Shown: positions 16,817 to 25,475 of the stretch, in pieces
How positions within the stretch are numbered: position 1 is the first letter of the stretch
How the letters are laid out: every line of letters begins with the position of its first letter
DNA from: JADGGM01 sp027307005
GTDB taxonomy: Bacteria > Gemmatimonadota > Gemmatimonadetes > Gemmatimonadales > Gemmatimonadaceae
NCBI GenBank assembly: GCA_035455745.1
Contig: DATIEP010000059.1
Coordinates: 124,001 to 188,000 of the forward strand
Length of the DNA: 64,000 bases
Reading direction: 5' to 3'
Program-made: the position numbers and the translations under genes
The notes under the pieces: model-generated
The model's database searches: none
Seen by the model: the letters and a program-made list of their open reading frames with translations, nothing else
What the model was told of the DNA's origin: nothing

Positions 16817-18043
16817 CTAACGGCGCGCCGTCGCGGGCCTCGAGGCGGCGTTCGCCTCCCGCACCAGTGCCTCCATCATGTCGCCGCGCCGCTCATACAA
16901 TCGCTTGAGCCGGCGCGGCGTTCGTTTGGCCAGCGCGTACGACGTGAGCAAGGGCAGCGCGATCGTCGAATCCGTGTAGCAGACGACGGCGTCCGGCAGC
17001 CGGTCGGGGTCGATCTTGCCCCAGCTCACCGCCTCGGCCGGAGTCGCGCCCGACAAACCGCCGGTATCGGGGCGCGCGTCGGTCACCTGCAGGAAGTAGT
17101 CGTGGCCCTTCTCGTCGATGCCTAACACCTCCTGGATCTGTGGCTCCGTCTGCAACATGAAGTTCTTGGGGCTGCCGCCACCCATGATCATCACCGCGCT
17201 CTTGCCGCCGCCCCGCTTGGCGGCCAGGACGATCGACGCCGTCTCGTTCACGTCGAGGTTCGGGTCGATCACCAGCGCGTTGCCCTCGAGCGCGAGCGCG
17301 GCGATGTTCATGCCGATCGAGGAGTCGCCGGGAGACGACGTGAAGATCGGGACGTCCGCCGCGTGCGCCGCCGAGATGAGCGATCGCTGGCCAATGCCTA
17401 ACGCATCTTCGCGCTCCCGGACGTACCGCCCGCACAGCCAGTGGAACTCGGCGCTGGACATCGGCCGCTGGAACTCCGGGCTCCGCATGATCTGGCGGAA
17501 GAACGCGTCGGTCGACAGCAGCACGTCGTAGTCGAAGAAGATGTCGTAAATCCGCACGACGCCCTCCTCGCGCAGCACCACGTCGCTCTCCTGCGCGTTC
17601 CCGCGGTGCATCGACAGGCCCAAGCCGTAGTGCGTATCGTGATACAGATTGGCGCCGGTCGAGATGATCCAATCCACGAAGCCGGCCTCGATGAGCGGAA
17701 TGAGCGCCGCGAGGCCGAGGCCCGCCGGCGTGAGCGCGCCGGTGAGCGTCAGTCCAACGGTCACGTCGCGCTCCAGCATCTTCTCGACGAACAGCTGCGC
17801 CGCCTCGCGCAACCGTCCCGCGTTGTACGCGAGGAACGTCTCGTCGATCAGCTGCGCGACGCTCTCGGTGCCATCGATCCGCCGCGGATTGATCCGCTGT
17901 CCGCGCAGGAACCGGCTCGTCTCGCGGGCCACGTGCGCCGTGTGCGTGCGTTCGCGCTCTTCGGCCTCGCGCTTCTGCGCCGCTTTGGGCGCCGCCGCCG
18001 TCGGACCGCGGCGCGCCGCGCCGCCCTTCTTCGATTTCGCCAT
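16817..18043 (-). CDS. Deoxyhypusine synthase-like protein (probable homospermidine-type polyamine enzyme)
   Basis: This 408-residue protein has the deoxyhypusine synthase fold: TLTGALTPAGLG, WIISTGANLYHDTHYGLG, VPIFTSSPGDSSIGMNIA, VIDPNLDVNET and AVMIMGGGSPKNFMLQ, in which the Lys sits where the enzyme-intermediate lysine is expected. Eukaryotes use this fold to make hypusine on eIF5A. Bacteria have no hypusine, and bacterial homologues are reported to act in homospermidine synthesis from spermidine and putrescine. The N-terminus is a Lys/Arg/Ala-rich low-complexity tail (about 45 residues). The stop TAG lies within a motif copy. The exact reaction cannot be fixed from sequence. Confidence 0.82.
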   Translation of the reverse strand: MAKSKKGGAARRGPTAAAPKAAQKREAEERERTHTAHVARETSRFLRGQRINPRRIDGTESVAQLIDETFLAYNAGRLREAAQLFVEKMLERDVTVGLTLTGALTPAGLGLAALIPLIEAGFVDWIISTGANLYHDTHYGLGLSMHRGNAQESDVVLREEGVVRIYDIFFDYDVLLSTDAFFRQIMRSPEFQRPMSSAEFHWLCGRYVREREDALGIGQRSLISAAHAADVPIFTSSPGDSSIGMNIAALALEGNALVIDPNLDVNETASIVLAAKRGGGKSAVMIMGGGSPKNFMLQTEPQIQEVLGIDEKGHDYFLQVTDARPDTGGLSGATPAEAVSWGKIDPDRLPDAVVCYTDSTIALPLLTSYALAKRTPRRLKRLYERRGDMMEALVREANAASRPATARR

Positions 18044-18087
18044 CGCCGCCGCCTAACGATTACGTGGATCGCGCCGCCATGCAGCGC

Positions 18088-19044
18088 TCACGGTCGCACC
18101 GCGGCCGATCGCGCCTCGTACGCGTCGATCACCGCCTTCGCCGCTTCCGCCGGGTCGTCCGTGATCAGCATCAGTTCCAAGTCACCGGGCGAAATCTTCC
18201 GTTCCTGCAATACCCGCGCATGCAGCCAGCGAACCAACCCCGCCCAGTAGTGCCGCCCGAACATCACCACCGGGAAGTGATAGATCTTGCCCGTCTGGAT
18301 CAGCGTCAAGGCCTCGAACAACTCGTCTAACGTGCCGAAACCACCCGGGAAAATGATGAACGCCGATGAATACTTGATGAACATCGTCTTCCGCACGAAG
18401 AAGTAGCGGAAGTTGATCAGCGTGTCGACGTACGGATTCGCGCCCTGCTCGAACGGCAGCTCGATGTTGCAGCCGATCGACCGCCCGTGGCCGAGCCGCG
18501 CGCCCTTGTTTCCTGCTTCCATGATGCCCGGCCCCGCACCCGTCATGATCGCGAAACCCGCTTCGGCCAGAAGTCGCGCCGTCTCCAGCGCGGCCGCGTA
18601 CTGCGGATCATCCGGACCAACGCGCGCCGACCCGAACACGGTGACCGCTTTGTCCACCGCCGCGAGCGTGTCGAATCCTTCAATGAACTCGGACGTGATT
18701 CGCAGCAAGCGCCACGGATCCGTCCGCGTGAAGTCGCCCGACGGCTCACGCGAGCCTTGGGCACGCAACAGCTTTTCATCTTCGGTGATGAGCGGCGGGA
18801 TGTAGTCGCGAATGGACTGGTCGATCGGACGCTCGTCGACGATCTTGACCGCGCCCGCCTGTCTGCCCCGCTCCACCTGCGATGGTGGTATCCTGCCCGC
18901 CTTCAGATGACCTTCTTCCGTGCGCTCGCGAAATCCATCGCGCGATCCCTGCTCGGCCGCGGCCATCTTGTTCACATCGGCTTTCTTTCCCGATGCCGTT
19001 GTTACCGCAGCGCGTTTCTTTCGAGGTTTGGGTCGTGAGGCCAT
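18088..19044 (-). CDS. LOG-family (TIGR00730-type) Rossmann protein
   Basis: The 318-residue protein carries the family signature PGGFGTLDELFEALTLIQ and, earlier, GAGPGIMEAGNKGARLG and VTVFGSARV. Members of this lysine-decarboxylase-like (LOG) family hydrolyse nucleoside 5'-monophosphates such as cytokinin ribotides to base and ribose 5-phosphate. Long N-terminally extended bacterial members like this one are mostly uncharacterised. The first 65 residues are basic and likely disordered (RPKPRKKRAA). I chose the ATG at 19042-19044 rather than the longer frame, which runs into the divergent gene. Confidence 0.82.
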   Translation of the reverse strand: MASRPKPRKKRAAVTTASGKKADVNKMAAAEQGSRDGFRERTEEGHLKAGRIPPSQVERGRQAGAVKIVDERPIDQSIRDYIPPLITEDEKLLRAQGSREPSGDFTRTDPWRLLRITSEFIEGFDTLAAVDKAVTVFGSARVGPDDPQYAAALETARLLAEAGFAIMTGAGPGIMEAGNKGARLGHGRSIGCNIELPFEQGANPYVDTLINFRYFFVRKTMFIKYSSAFIIFPGGFGTLDELFEALTLIQTGKIYHFPVVMFGRHYWAGLVRWLHARVLQERKISPGDLELMLITDDPAEAAKAVIDAYEARSAAVRP

Positions 19045-19138
19045 GTGTGCGCGGAAAGAGAGACTCAAAGCTAGCCCGACGGTCCACGCGTCGGGAGGGA
19101 CGCTGTGCGCCCGGTGAACCCACACACCACGCCTCGAG

Positions 19139-20539
19139 TTGTCGCTCGTTCTGATTCTGCTCGACGGCGCTCGCGCCGATGTCTTCGACGCGCCCTTCGC
19201 GCGCGGCGAGCTCGGCCATCTGGCACGGCTGCGCGCGGAAGGAGGACTGCACACAGTCACCACGGTGTTCCCATCCGTGACCGGCCCCGCATACGCGCCG
19301 TTCCTCACCGGCCGATTTCCAGGAGCGGTGGGACTGCCGGGCTTGCGTTGGTACGACCGGGCGCGAGCGCGATGCCGCGTGCCGCCGTATTGCCGCAGCT
19401 ATCTGGGCGCGGAAATGCGCCACATGGATGCAGATCTCGATGGAGATGCGCGCACGTTGTTCGAGCTCTCGCCATCGTGCTTCACCGCGATGAGCATGAT
19501 TTCGCGCGGCGCGCGCGGCCGCTCGCAGATGGGACGCAACGCGGGCTTGCTGTGGACTCTCGCACGCACCCACTGGCGCGGCGACGCGCGCGCCTGGTTC
19601 GCCATCGACGAGCTGGCGGCGCGCGTCACGCGCCGGCGCATCGAGGGAGAAAGCCCCGCCGTCACCTTCCTCGCGCTGCTCGCGTTGGACAAATGCTCGC
19701 ATGCATCGGGGCATGACTCGCCCGACGCGCACCGTGCCGTGATCGCGTTGGATGAATTCGTGGGCGCGCTGCGCACGGATCTGGAGCGCGCTGGACGGTG
19801 GGACCGCACGGATCTCTGGATCGCGAGCGATCACGGACACTCGCCGGTATCATCGCACGACGATCTTGCGGACGCGATTCGCGCCGCCGGCCACCGCGTG
19901 CTCGCGCATCCGTGGACCTTTGCGCCGCGCGCCGAGGTGGCCGTGATGGTGAGCGGCAACGCGATGGCGCACGTCTATCTCGACATCGCCCAACGCGACC
20001 GCCCGTGGTGGCCTGCGCTGCGCGATCGTTGGGCATCGCTCGCCGATGCGTTGCTCGAGCGAGAGTCGATCGATCTGCTCGTCTTGCCGCACTCGCCGCA
20101 GCGTTGCGAGATTCGCGCGCGAAATCGCGGCGCGGCGTTCATCGAGCGCCACCGAAATCGTTTGGCCTATCGCCCGTTGAGCGGAGATCCGCTGGGGCTC
20201 GGAGAACTGCCGCCGCTCGATGCCATCGAAGCCCACGAGGCAACGTTGGCCGGCGCCTACCCGGATGCGTTGGTGCAGATCGCATCGCTGGCCGCCGCAC
20301 CCCGTTCCGGTGACATGATCGTGTCCGCGTCGCGCGGCTGGGATCTGCGAGCCCGCTACGAGCCGATCCCGCACGTGAGCACGCACGGCGCACTGCTGCG
20401 CGAACACATGCTGGTCCCGCTGCTCACGAACCGCCCGTTAGGCAGCCCGCCTCGTCGGACCGCGGACGTGATGCCTTCCGCCCTGTGTGCGCTGGGCCTT
20501 GCCGCGCCCGGCGCGCTCGACGGACGAAGTGTCGTATGA
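19139..20539 (+). CDS. Type I phosphodiesterase / nucleotide pyrophosphatase-like (alkaline phosphatase superfamily)
   Basis: The 466-residue protein begins MSLVLILLDGARADVFD (metal-binding Asp) and has the nucleophile threonine in FPSVTGPAYAPFLTG. Further metal ligands lie in DKCSHASGHDS and WIASDHGHSPV. This is the arrangement of the alkaline-phosphatase superfamily phosphodiesterases. The substrate is unknown; nucleotide, glycan or lipid head-group diesters are all possible. No signal peptide is visible from the TTG start, so it may be cytoplasmic. GCCTAAC copies are scarce in this gene: one near 20436, but two C-variants (GCCCAACG type). Confidence 0.78.
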   Translation: MSLVLILLDGARADVFDAPFARGELGHLARLRAEGGLHTVTTVFPSVTGPAYAPFLTGRFPGAVGLPGLRWYDRARARCRVPPYCRSYLGAEMRHMDADLDGDARTLFELSPSCFTAMSMISRGARGRSQMGRNAGLLWTLARTHWRGDARAWFAIDELAARVTRRRIEGESPAVTFLALLALDKCSHASGHDSPDAHRAVIALDEFVGALRTDLERAGRWDRTDLWIASDHGHSPVSSHDDLADAIRAAGHRVLAHPWTFAPRAEVAVMVSGNAMAHVYLDIAQRDRPWWPALRDRWASLADALLERESIDLLVLPHSPQRCEIRARNRGAAFIERHRNRLAYRPLSGDPLGLGELPPLDAIEAHEATLAGAYPDALVQIASLAAAPRSGDMIVSASRGWDLRARYEPIPHVSTHGALLREHMLVPLLTNRPLGSPPRRTADVMPSALCALGLAAPGALDGRSVV

Positions 20540-20541
20540 GG

Positions 20542-20865
20542 TCACGTGGGACGTCGATGCGGCCGGCGAAGCAGCGGCGGCACCGACAACAGCGCCCACG
20601 CCACCTCGAGTAAAATGAATCCCCAGCGACGATCGAGAATCGCGATCCACGCCAGCAGCGCCGAGCCGACGAAGTTGAGGAGGTTGAACCAGCGATCCTC
20701 GCGCTGGAGCATTCCGCGCTGCAGCGCGGCATACCCGATCAGGACCAGGACGGCCCCGCTCAGCGACACGACTTGATACCCCAGTTGAGAGAGCACGGGC
20801 TCCTCGTGAAATTGAACGTGAGTTGTCGACACCACTCGCCGCGCCGGAGACACACCTGACCACAA
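20542..20865 (-). CDS. Small integral membrane protein (CBU_0592-like)
   Basis: The core (from a GTG at 20796, 84 residues) has three hydrophobic helices: YQVVSLSGAVLVLIGYAALQ, FNLLNFVGSALLAWIAIL, and a third near GFILLEVAWALLSV. This layout matches small membrane proteins of the CBU_0592 type, whose function is unknown. The longer start at 20865 adds a Ser/Arg-rich tail with no support. It is convergent with the phosphodiesterase gene, with two bases between stops. Confidence 0.6.
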   Translation of the reverse strand: MWSGVSPARRVVSTTHVQFHEEPVLSQLGYQVVSLSGAVLVLIGYAALQRGMLQREDRWFNLLNFVGSALLAWIAILDRRWGFILLEVAWALLSVPPLLRRPHRRPT

Positions 20866-21134
20866 ACGATAGTCGATCCACTCGCCGTTCGTGGTCTCGT
20901 CTCGCGATCACACTGACAGCGCGCGCGATCGTGCGGCCGCCGCTCGCGATCGACCTCCTGCGCGTCGCGTGGCGCTTCAGGCGTCGCGACTGGTATCGCC
21001 GTCCGCCGTTTCTCCCGCTGCCGGCGCGCGACTACGTGCGGTGGCGCATGTACACGGCGTACGGAGATTACGACGCCATTCCGCCCGCGGAGGATGTCAT
21101 CCGATACGCGCGCTGGGTCGGGACGCCGCCGTGA
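20823..21134 (+). CDS. Small conserved protein upstream of queG
   Basis: The frame encodes up to 103 residues from a TTG. Its C-terminal part (LLRVAWRFRRRDWYRRPPFL, then YVRWRMYTAYGDYDAIPP) looks like real protein, and its TGA overlaps the GTG of queG (GTGA), which supports coupled translation. The true start is uncertain; a GTG near 20932 (VRPPLAIDLLRV) would give a shorter product and avoid overlap with the divergent membrane gene. The family and function are not recognised. Confidence 0.5.
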   Translation: MSTPLAAPETHLTTNDSRSTRRSWSRLAITLTARAIVRPPLAIDLLRVAWRFRRRDWYRRPPFLPLPARDYVRWRMYTAYGDYDAIPPAEDVIRYARWVGTPP

Positions 21135-22102
21135 CCGCGCCCCGCGCGCCGCGCCTCGAGCACCGCATCAAGGCGCAGGCCTACGGACTGGGGTTCGACC
21201 TCGCCGGCATTGCTCCGTTAGGCATCGCGGAATCCGCCGGCGCGTTCGACGAGTGGATCGCGAACGGCTACGCCGGCGACATGGGCTACCTCGAGCGGCG
21301 CGCCGACGTGCGACGCGACTCGCGGCGGCCCGTCCCCGGCGCAACCTGCGCCGTGGTCGTGGGACTTGACTATGGCGGCCGCGAACCGTCCGGTCCCGTC
21401 GCGCGTTACGCGCGCGGCGACGACTACCACGACGTGATGCTCGACAAGCTCCGGGCGCTCCACACGTGGATCGAATCGGACCTCGGACGCGACATCCCGG
21501 GAAAGGCCTACGTCGACACGGGGCCTGTCCTCGAGCGCGACCTCGCGCGCCGCGCCGGACTCGGCTGGTTAGGCAAGAACACGATGCTGCTCAATCCCCG
21601 GATCGGGTCGTACTTCTTCATCGGCTCGCTCCTGCTCGACCTCGACCTGGCGCCGGACGCGCCGTTTGCGACGGATCATTGCGGCAGCTGCACCCGCTGC
21701 CTGGACGCCTGCCCAACGCAGGCCTTCACCGCACCACACGTGCTCGACTCGCGGCGTTGCATCTCGTACCTCACGATCGAGCATCGCGGCGAGATCCCGG
21801 GCGAGCTGCGCCCGCTCGTCGGTGACTTGCTGTACGGCTGCGACATCTGCCAGGAAGTGTGTCCCTGGAACACCAAGTTCGCGCGAGCCCTTGCCGACGA
21901 CTCGCCATTCGCGGCCCGGCCCGCAATCGCCGGCAAAGAGGCGGCGACTCTCGCGCGGCAGATTCTCGCGATGGATGACTCCGGCTTTCGCGATACGTTC
22001 CGCGGATCGCCCATGAAACGCGCCAAGCGCGCCGGCCTGGAGCGCAACGCACGCGTCGTCCTCGAGAACAGAACTCGCCCGCGGTCGACAGGCCCGCGTT
22101 GA
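21131..22102 (+). CDS. queG: Epoxyqueuosine reductase
   Basis: The 323-residue product from the GTG at 21131 is the cobalamin- and Fe-S-dependent enzyme that reduces epoxyqueuosine in tRNA to queuosine, the last step of that wobble-base modification. Two ferredoxin-type cluster motifs are seen: CGSCTRCLDACPTQAF and, later, GCDICQEVCPWN. Other family segments are PGKAYVDTGPVLERDLARRA and GLGWLGKNTMLLNP. The frame extends upstream but the coupled GTGA start is favoured. No other queuosine genes are in the window. Confidence 0.92.
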   Translation: MTAPRAPRLEHRIKAQAYGLGFDLAGIAPLGIAESAGAFDEWIANGYAGDMGYLERRADVRRDSRRPVPGATCAVVVGLDYGGREPSGPVARYARGDDYHDVMLDKLRALHTWIESDLGRDIPGKAYVDTGPVLERDLARRAGLGWLGKNTMLLNPRIGSYFFIGSLLLDLDLAPDAPFATDHCGSCTRCLDACPTQAFTAPHVLDSRRCISYLTIEHRGEIPGELRPLVGDLLYGCDICQEVCPWNTKFARALADDSPFAARPAIAGKEAATLARQILAMDDSGFRDTFRGSPMKRAKRAGLERNARVVLENRTRPRSTGPR

Positions 22103-22160
22103 TCGTTGCCTGGCGATCAGCGCCAAAAGCGGTAGCTTATCGCGAGCGAGGCCACCCACC

Positions 22161-25097
22161 ATGCCGCAAGCCCGGAAAGCACCGCGTCCCCCCGAAGGCA
22201 ACACCGCCGGACTGGCACATCGCCAGTCCGCGCTGTTGCGTCTCAGCGCGGCCATCGCGTCCGCGCAAACCGAGCCCGACGTCTGCCGAGCGGTGGTCGA
22301 TGGCCTGCACGATGAAGCCATCGGGTACGACTTCATTGGCGTGTTTCTCCTCGATGCCGCCTCCAGCGAGCGTGTGTTAGGCGCATCGGTCGGCTGGGAC
22401 GACATTCCGCCCGGCATGCGGCTGCCCGCCGATCACGGACTGAGCGCGCGTCCCCTCCGCGACGGCAAGGTGCAGTACACGCCGGATGTCACGCTCGAGC
22501 CGGAATACGTGCCCGGACTCGGCAGCGGCTCCGAAATCGACGTCCCGCTTCGCGCCGGCGACGATGTGCTCGGCGTGCTGGTCGTCGAGAGCCGCGAGCC
22601 CGACGCGTTCGGGCCCGCCGATCGCGAAATCCTCACCGCCGCGGCGCAGCACGCGGGCATTGCGCTCGCGCGCCTCCGCCTCGTCGAGGAGCAGCGACGT
22701 CTCGTCGCCGCCGAGCGACGCCGCGCCGACGAGCGCCAGGCGCTGCTCGACACGATCACCGATCTCTCCGGCAGCCTCGAGTTGTCTCGTCTGCTCGATG
22801 CCGTGCTCACGCGCGCCGTGAGGCTGCTCGGCGCCGCCGGCGGCGAGCTCGCGACGTACGACGATCGAACCGGGGAGCTCGTGATCGCGGCGAATCACAA
22901 CATGGTCGAAGATTCGCGCGGAACGCACCTCAAGGTGAACGAGGGCGCGATGGGGCTCGTCGTGAAGACCGGCGAGCAGATGATGATTCCCGACTATCAA
23001 ACCTGGTCCGGACGTTCGCCGCAGTACGCGCGCATCGACGCGCGCGCGGTCGTCGTCTCGCCGCTGCTCATGGGACGTCGCGCCGTCGGCGCGATCAACG
23101 TGTGGCACGAAGATCCGTCGCGCACGTTCACCGAGGCCGATTGCCGCTTGCTCTCGTTGTTCGGCCAGCAGGCCGCGATCGCGCTCGAGAACGCCCGCTT
23201 GTTCGCCGCCGCCCAACGGGAGCGCGAGTACTTCGAGGTGCTGGTGCGCAACTGTCCGGTCGCCATCGTCGTCCTCGACGTCAATCACCACGTGCTCTCG
23301 TGCAATCCGGCGTTCGAGCAGATGTACGGCTATGCCCAACGGGAGGTCGTCGGCGCAAACCTCGATGATCTCATCACGACGGCGGAGACGCGCAGCCAGG
23401 CGGTGTCGTACACGGTGCAAGCGGCGCAGTCGCGCACCGTGCAGGGCATCGGCCAGCGGCGACGGAAAGACGGCACCATGGTGGATGTCGAAGTGCTCGC
23501 CGTTCCGGTGATCGTCGACGGCGTTCGCACGGGCATGATGGGATTGTATCACGACGTGAGCGAGCTGCTCGCCGCGCGTCAGGTGGCCGAGGCGGCGAAC
23601 ACGGCGAAGAGTCAGTTCCTCGCCAACATGAGCCACGAGTTGCGCACGCCGCTCAACGCGATCATCGGCTACAGCGAAATGCTGGAAGAGGACGCGACCG
23701 ACCGTGGACACCCGGACTACGTGCCCGACCTGCAGAAAATCCGCGCCGCCGGCCGCCACTTGCTCGCGTTGATCAACGACGTGCTGGACTTGTCGAAAAT
23801 CGAGGCGGGCAAACTGGAGCTCTACCTCGAGACGTTCGACCTGGCCACTGCCATCAAGGACGTGGCAACGACGGTCGAGCCGTTGGTCGCGCGCCGGGGC
23901 AACACGTTGACCGTCCAGTGCGCATCCAACCTCGGCGCCATCCGATCGGATCTGACGCGCGTGCGCCAAGTGCTGCTCAATCTGCTCTCGAACGCATCCA
24001 AGTTCACGGAGCACGGCCGCATCTCGTTGGCCGCCGAGCGTCGCGGTGACGCCGTGATCTTGCGCGTGAGCGACACCGGCATCGGGATGACGCCTGAGCA
24101 GATGGGGAAGCTGTTCGAACCATTCTCCCAAGCCGACACGTCGACGAGCCGCAAGTACGGCGGCACAGGACTCGGCCTCGCGATCACACGACGCTTCTGC
24201 GAGCTCATGGGCGGCGATGTGAGCGTCGAGAGCGACACGGGACGCGGCTCGACGTTCACCGTGCGGCTGCCCGTCGACGCATCGGCGCCGTTAGGCGAAC
24301 CTGCTGCGCCCGCCGCCGCCGCGCCGACGGTGGCCGCGCCCGAAGCGCGCGGCACGGCGGTGCTGATCATCGACGACGACCCGGCCGCACGCGCCATCAC
24401 GCGCCGCGTGCTCGTCCGCGATGGGTACCAGGTGATCGAAGCGGCCGACGGCGAAACGGGGCTGCGGCTGGCGCGTGAACGCCGCCCCGCGCTCATCATG
24501 CTCGACGTGCTCATGCCGGGCATGGATGGATGGGCGGTGCTCGCCGCGCTCAAGGCGGACCCCGACATCGCCGCCATTCCCGTGATTCTCCAAACGATCG
24601 TCGAAGACCGCAACATGGGCTTCGCGTTAGGCGCCGCCGAATACCTCACCAAGCCGATCGAGCGCAAGCGGCTCGCGGCGCTCGTGCGGCGCCACGTGCC
24701 GAACAAGTCCGCCGGTCCGATTCTCGTCGTCGAGGATGACGAGCACACGCGCACGTTGTACGCGCGGACCCTCGAGAAAGCGGGATGGTCCGTGATGCAG
24801 GCCGAGAACGGACGCGTCGCATTGGATCGCATCGCCGCATCGCGCCCGGCGCTCGTGCTCCTCGACCTCATGATGCCCGAAATGGACGGATTCGAGTTCC
24901 TCGATGCACTGCATCAGGATCCATCGAGCCGCGCGATTCCCGTCGTCGTCATCACCGCCCGCACGCTCTCGGCCGAGGATCGCAATCGCTTGAACGGCGG
25001 CGTCGAGCGCGTGCTGCAGAAGCGCGCGTTGCAAACCGAAGCGCTCCTCGCCGAAGTTCGCCAGGTGGCCGGCACCGTGCCTCAACCCGCGAGATAG
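22161..25097 (+). CDS. Soluble hybrid histidine kinase: GAF-GAF-PAS-HisKA-HATPase-REC-REC
   Basis: The 978-residue protein has no membrane segment. Order: GAF about 25-175, coiled coil, GAF about 205-350, PAS about 360-475 (NCPVAIVVLDVNHHVLSCNP), DHp with His492 (NMSHELRTPLNAIIGYSEML), and an HATPase with N box (LLNLLSNASKFTEH), G1 (DTGIGM) and G2 (KYGGTGLGLAI). Two receiver domains follow with phosphoacceptors Asp782 (MLDVLMPGMDG) and Asp902 (LLDLMMPEMDG). It probably senses a cytoplasmic or small-molecule cue through GAF/PAS. It is the first gene of a three-gene operon with a single-domain receiver and a DHp-REC-Ser/Thr kinase fusion. Four TTA codons seen here lie in the GTTAGGC word or its flanks. 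Confidence 0.92.
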   Translation: MPQARKAPRPPEGNTAGLAHRQSALLRLSAAIASAQTEPDVCRAVVDGLHDEAIGYDFIGVFLLDAASSERVLGASVGWDDIPPGMRLPADHGLSARPLRDGKVQYTPDVTLEPEYVPGLGSGSEIDVPLRAGDDVLGVLVVESREPDAFGPADREILTAAAQHAGIALARLRLVEEQRRLVAAERRRADERQALLDTITDLSGSLELSRLLDAVLTRAVRLLGAAGGELATYDDRTGELVIAANHNMVEDSRGTHLKVNEGAMGLVVKTGEQMMIPDYQTWSGRSPQYARIDARAVVVSPLLMGRRAVGAINVWHEDPSRTFTEADCRLLSLFGQQAAIALENARLFAAAQREREYFEVLVRNCPVAIVVLDVNHHVLSCNPAFEQMYGYAQREVVGANLDDLITTAETRSQAVSYTVQAAQSRTVQGIGQRRRKDGTMVDVEVLAVPVIVDGVRTGMMGLYHDVSELLAARQVAEAANTAKSQFLANMSHELRTPLNAIIGYSEMLEEDATDRGHPDYVPDLQKIRAAGRHLLALINDVLDLSKIEAGKLELYLETFDLATAIKDVATTVEPLVARRGNTLTVQCASNLGAIRSDLTRVRQVLLNLLSNASKFTEHGRISLAAERRGDAVILRVSDTGIGMTPEQMGKLFEPFSQADTSTSRKYGGTGLGLAITRRFCELMGGDVSVESDTGRGSTFTVRLPVDASAPLGEPAAPAAAAPTVAAPEARGTAVLIIDDDPAARAITRRVLVRDGYQVIEAADGETGLRLARERRPALIMLDVLMPGMDGWAVLAALKADPDIAAIPVILQTIVEDRNMGFALGAAEYLTKPIERKRLAALVRRHVPNKSAGPILVVEDDEHTRTLYARTLEKAGWSVMQAENGRVALDRIAASRPALVLLDLMMPEMDGFEFLDALHQDPSSRAIPVVVITARTLSAEDRNRLNGGVERVLQKRALQTEALLAEVRQVAGTVPQPAR

Positions 25098-25100
25098 CGC

Positions 25101-25475
25101 ATGCCGACCATTCTCCTCGTCGAGGACAACGAGATGAACCGCGACATGCTGTCGCGGCGGTTGAAGCGCAAAGGATACGACGTGGCGATCGCCGTCGACG
25201 GGCTCGAAGGCGTCCGCATGGCGCTCTCGGGCAGCCACGATCTCATTCTCATGGACATGAGCCTCCCCGAGCTGGATGGATGGGAGGCGACGCGCCGCGT
25301 GCGCGAGGCCGAGGCCGATGGCCGCCACGTGCCCATCATCGGCCTCACGGCGCACGCCATGTCGGGCGACCGCGAGAAAGCGCTGGCCGCCGGCTGCGAC
25401 GACTACGACACCAAGCCGGTCGAGCTCGATCGTCTGTTAGGCAAGATCCAAGCGCTGCTCGCGAGACCCGTGTGA
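25101..25475 (+). CDS. Single-domain response regulator (CheY/DivK-like)
   Basis: The 124-residue receiver has the acidic pair E8-D9, phosphoacceptor Asp52 (ILMDMSLPELDG), the switch Thr (IIGLTAHAM) and Lys (DTKPVEL). There is no output domain, so it acts as a phosphotransfer shuttle or binds a partner directly. It starts 3 bases after the hybrid kinase stop, and its TGA overlaps the GTG of the downstream fusion kinase. Receivers of this DivK-like type often sit between a hybrid kinase and a final target; that role is inferred here. Confidence 0.93.
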   Translation: MPTILLVEDNEMNRDMLSRRLKRKGYDVAIAVDGLEGVRMALSGSHDLILMDMSLPELDGWEATRRVREAEADGRHVPIIGLTAHAMSGDREKALAAGCDDYDTKPVELDRLLGKIQALLARPV

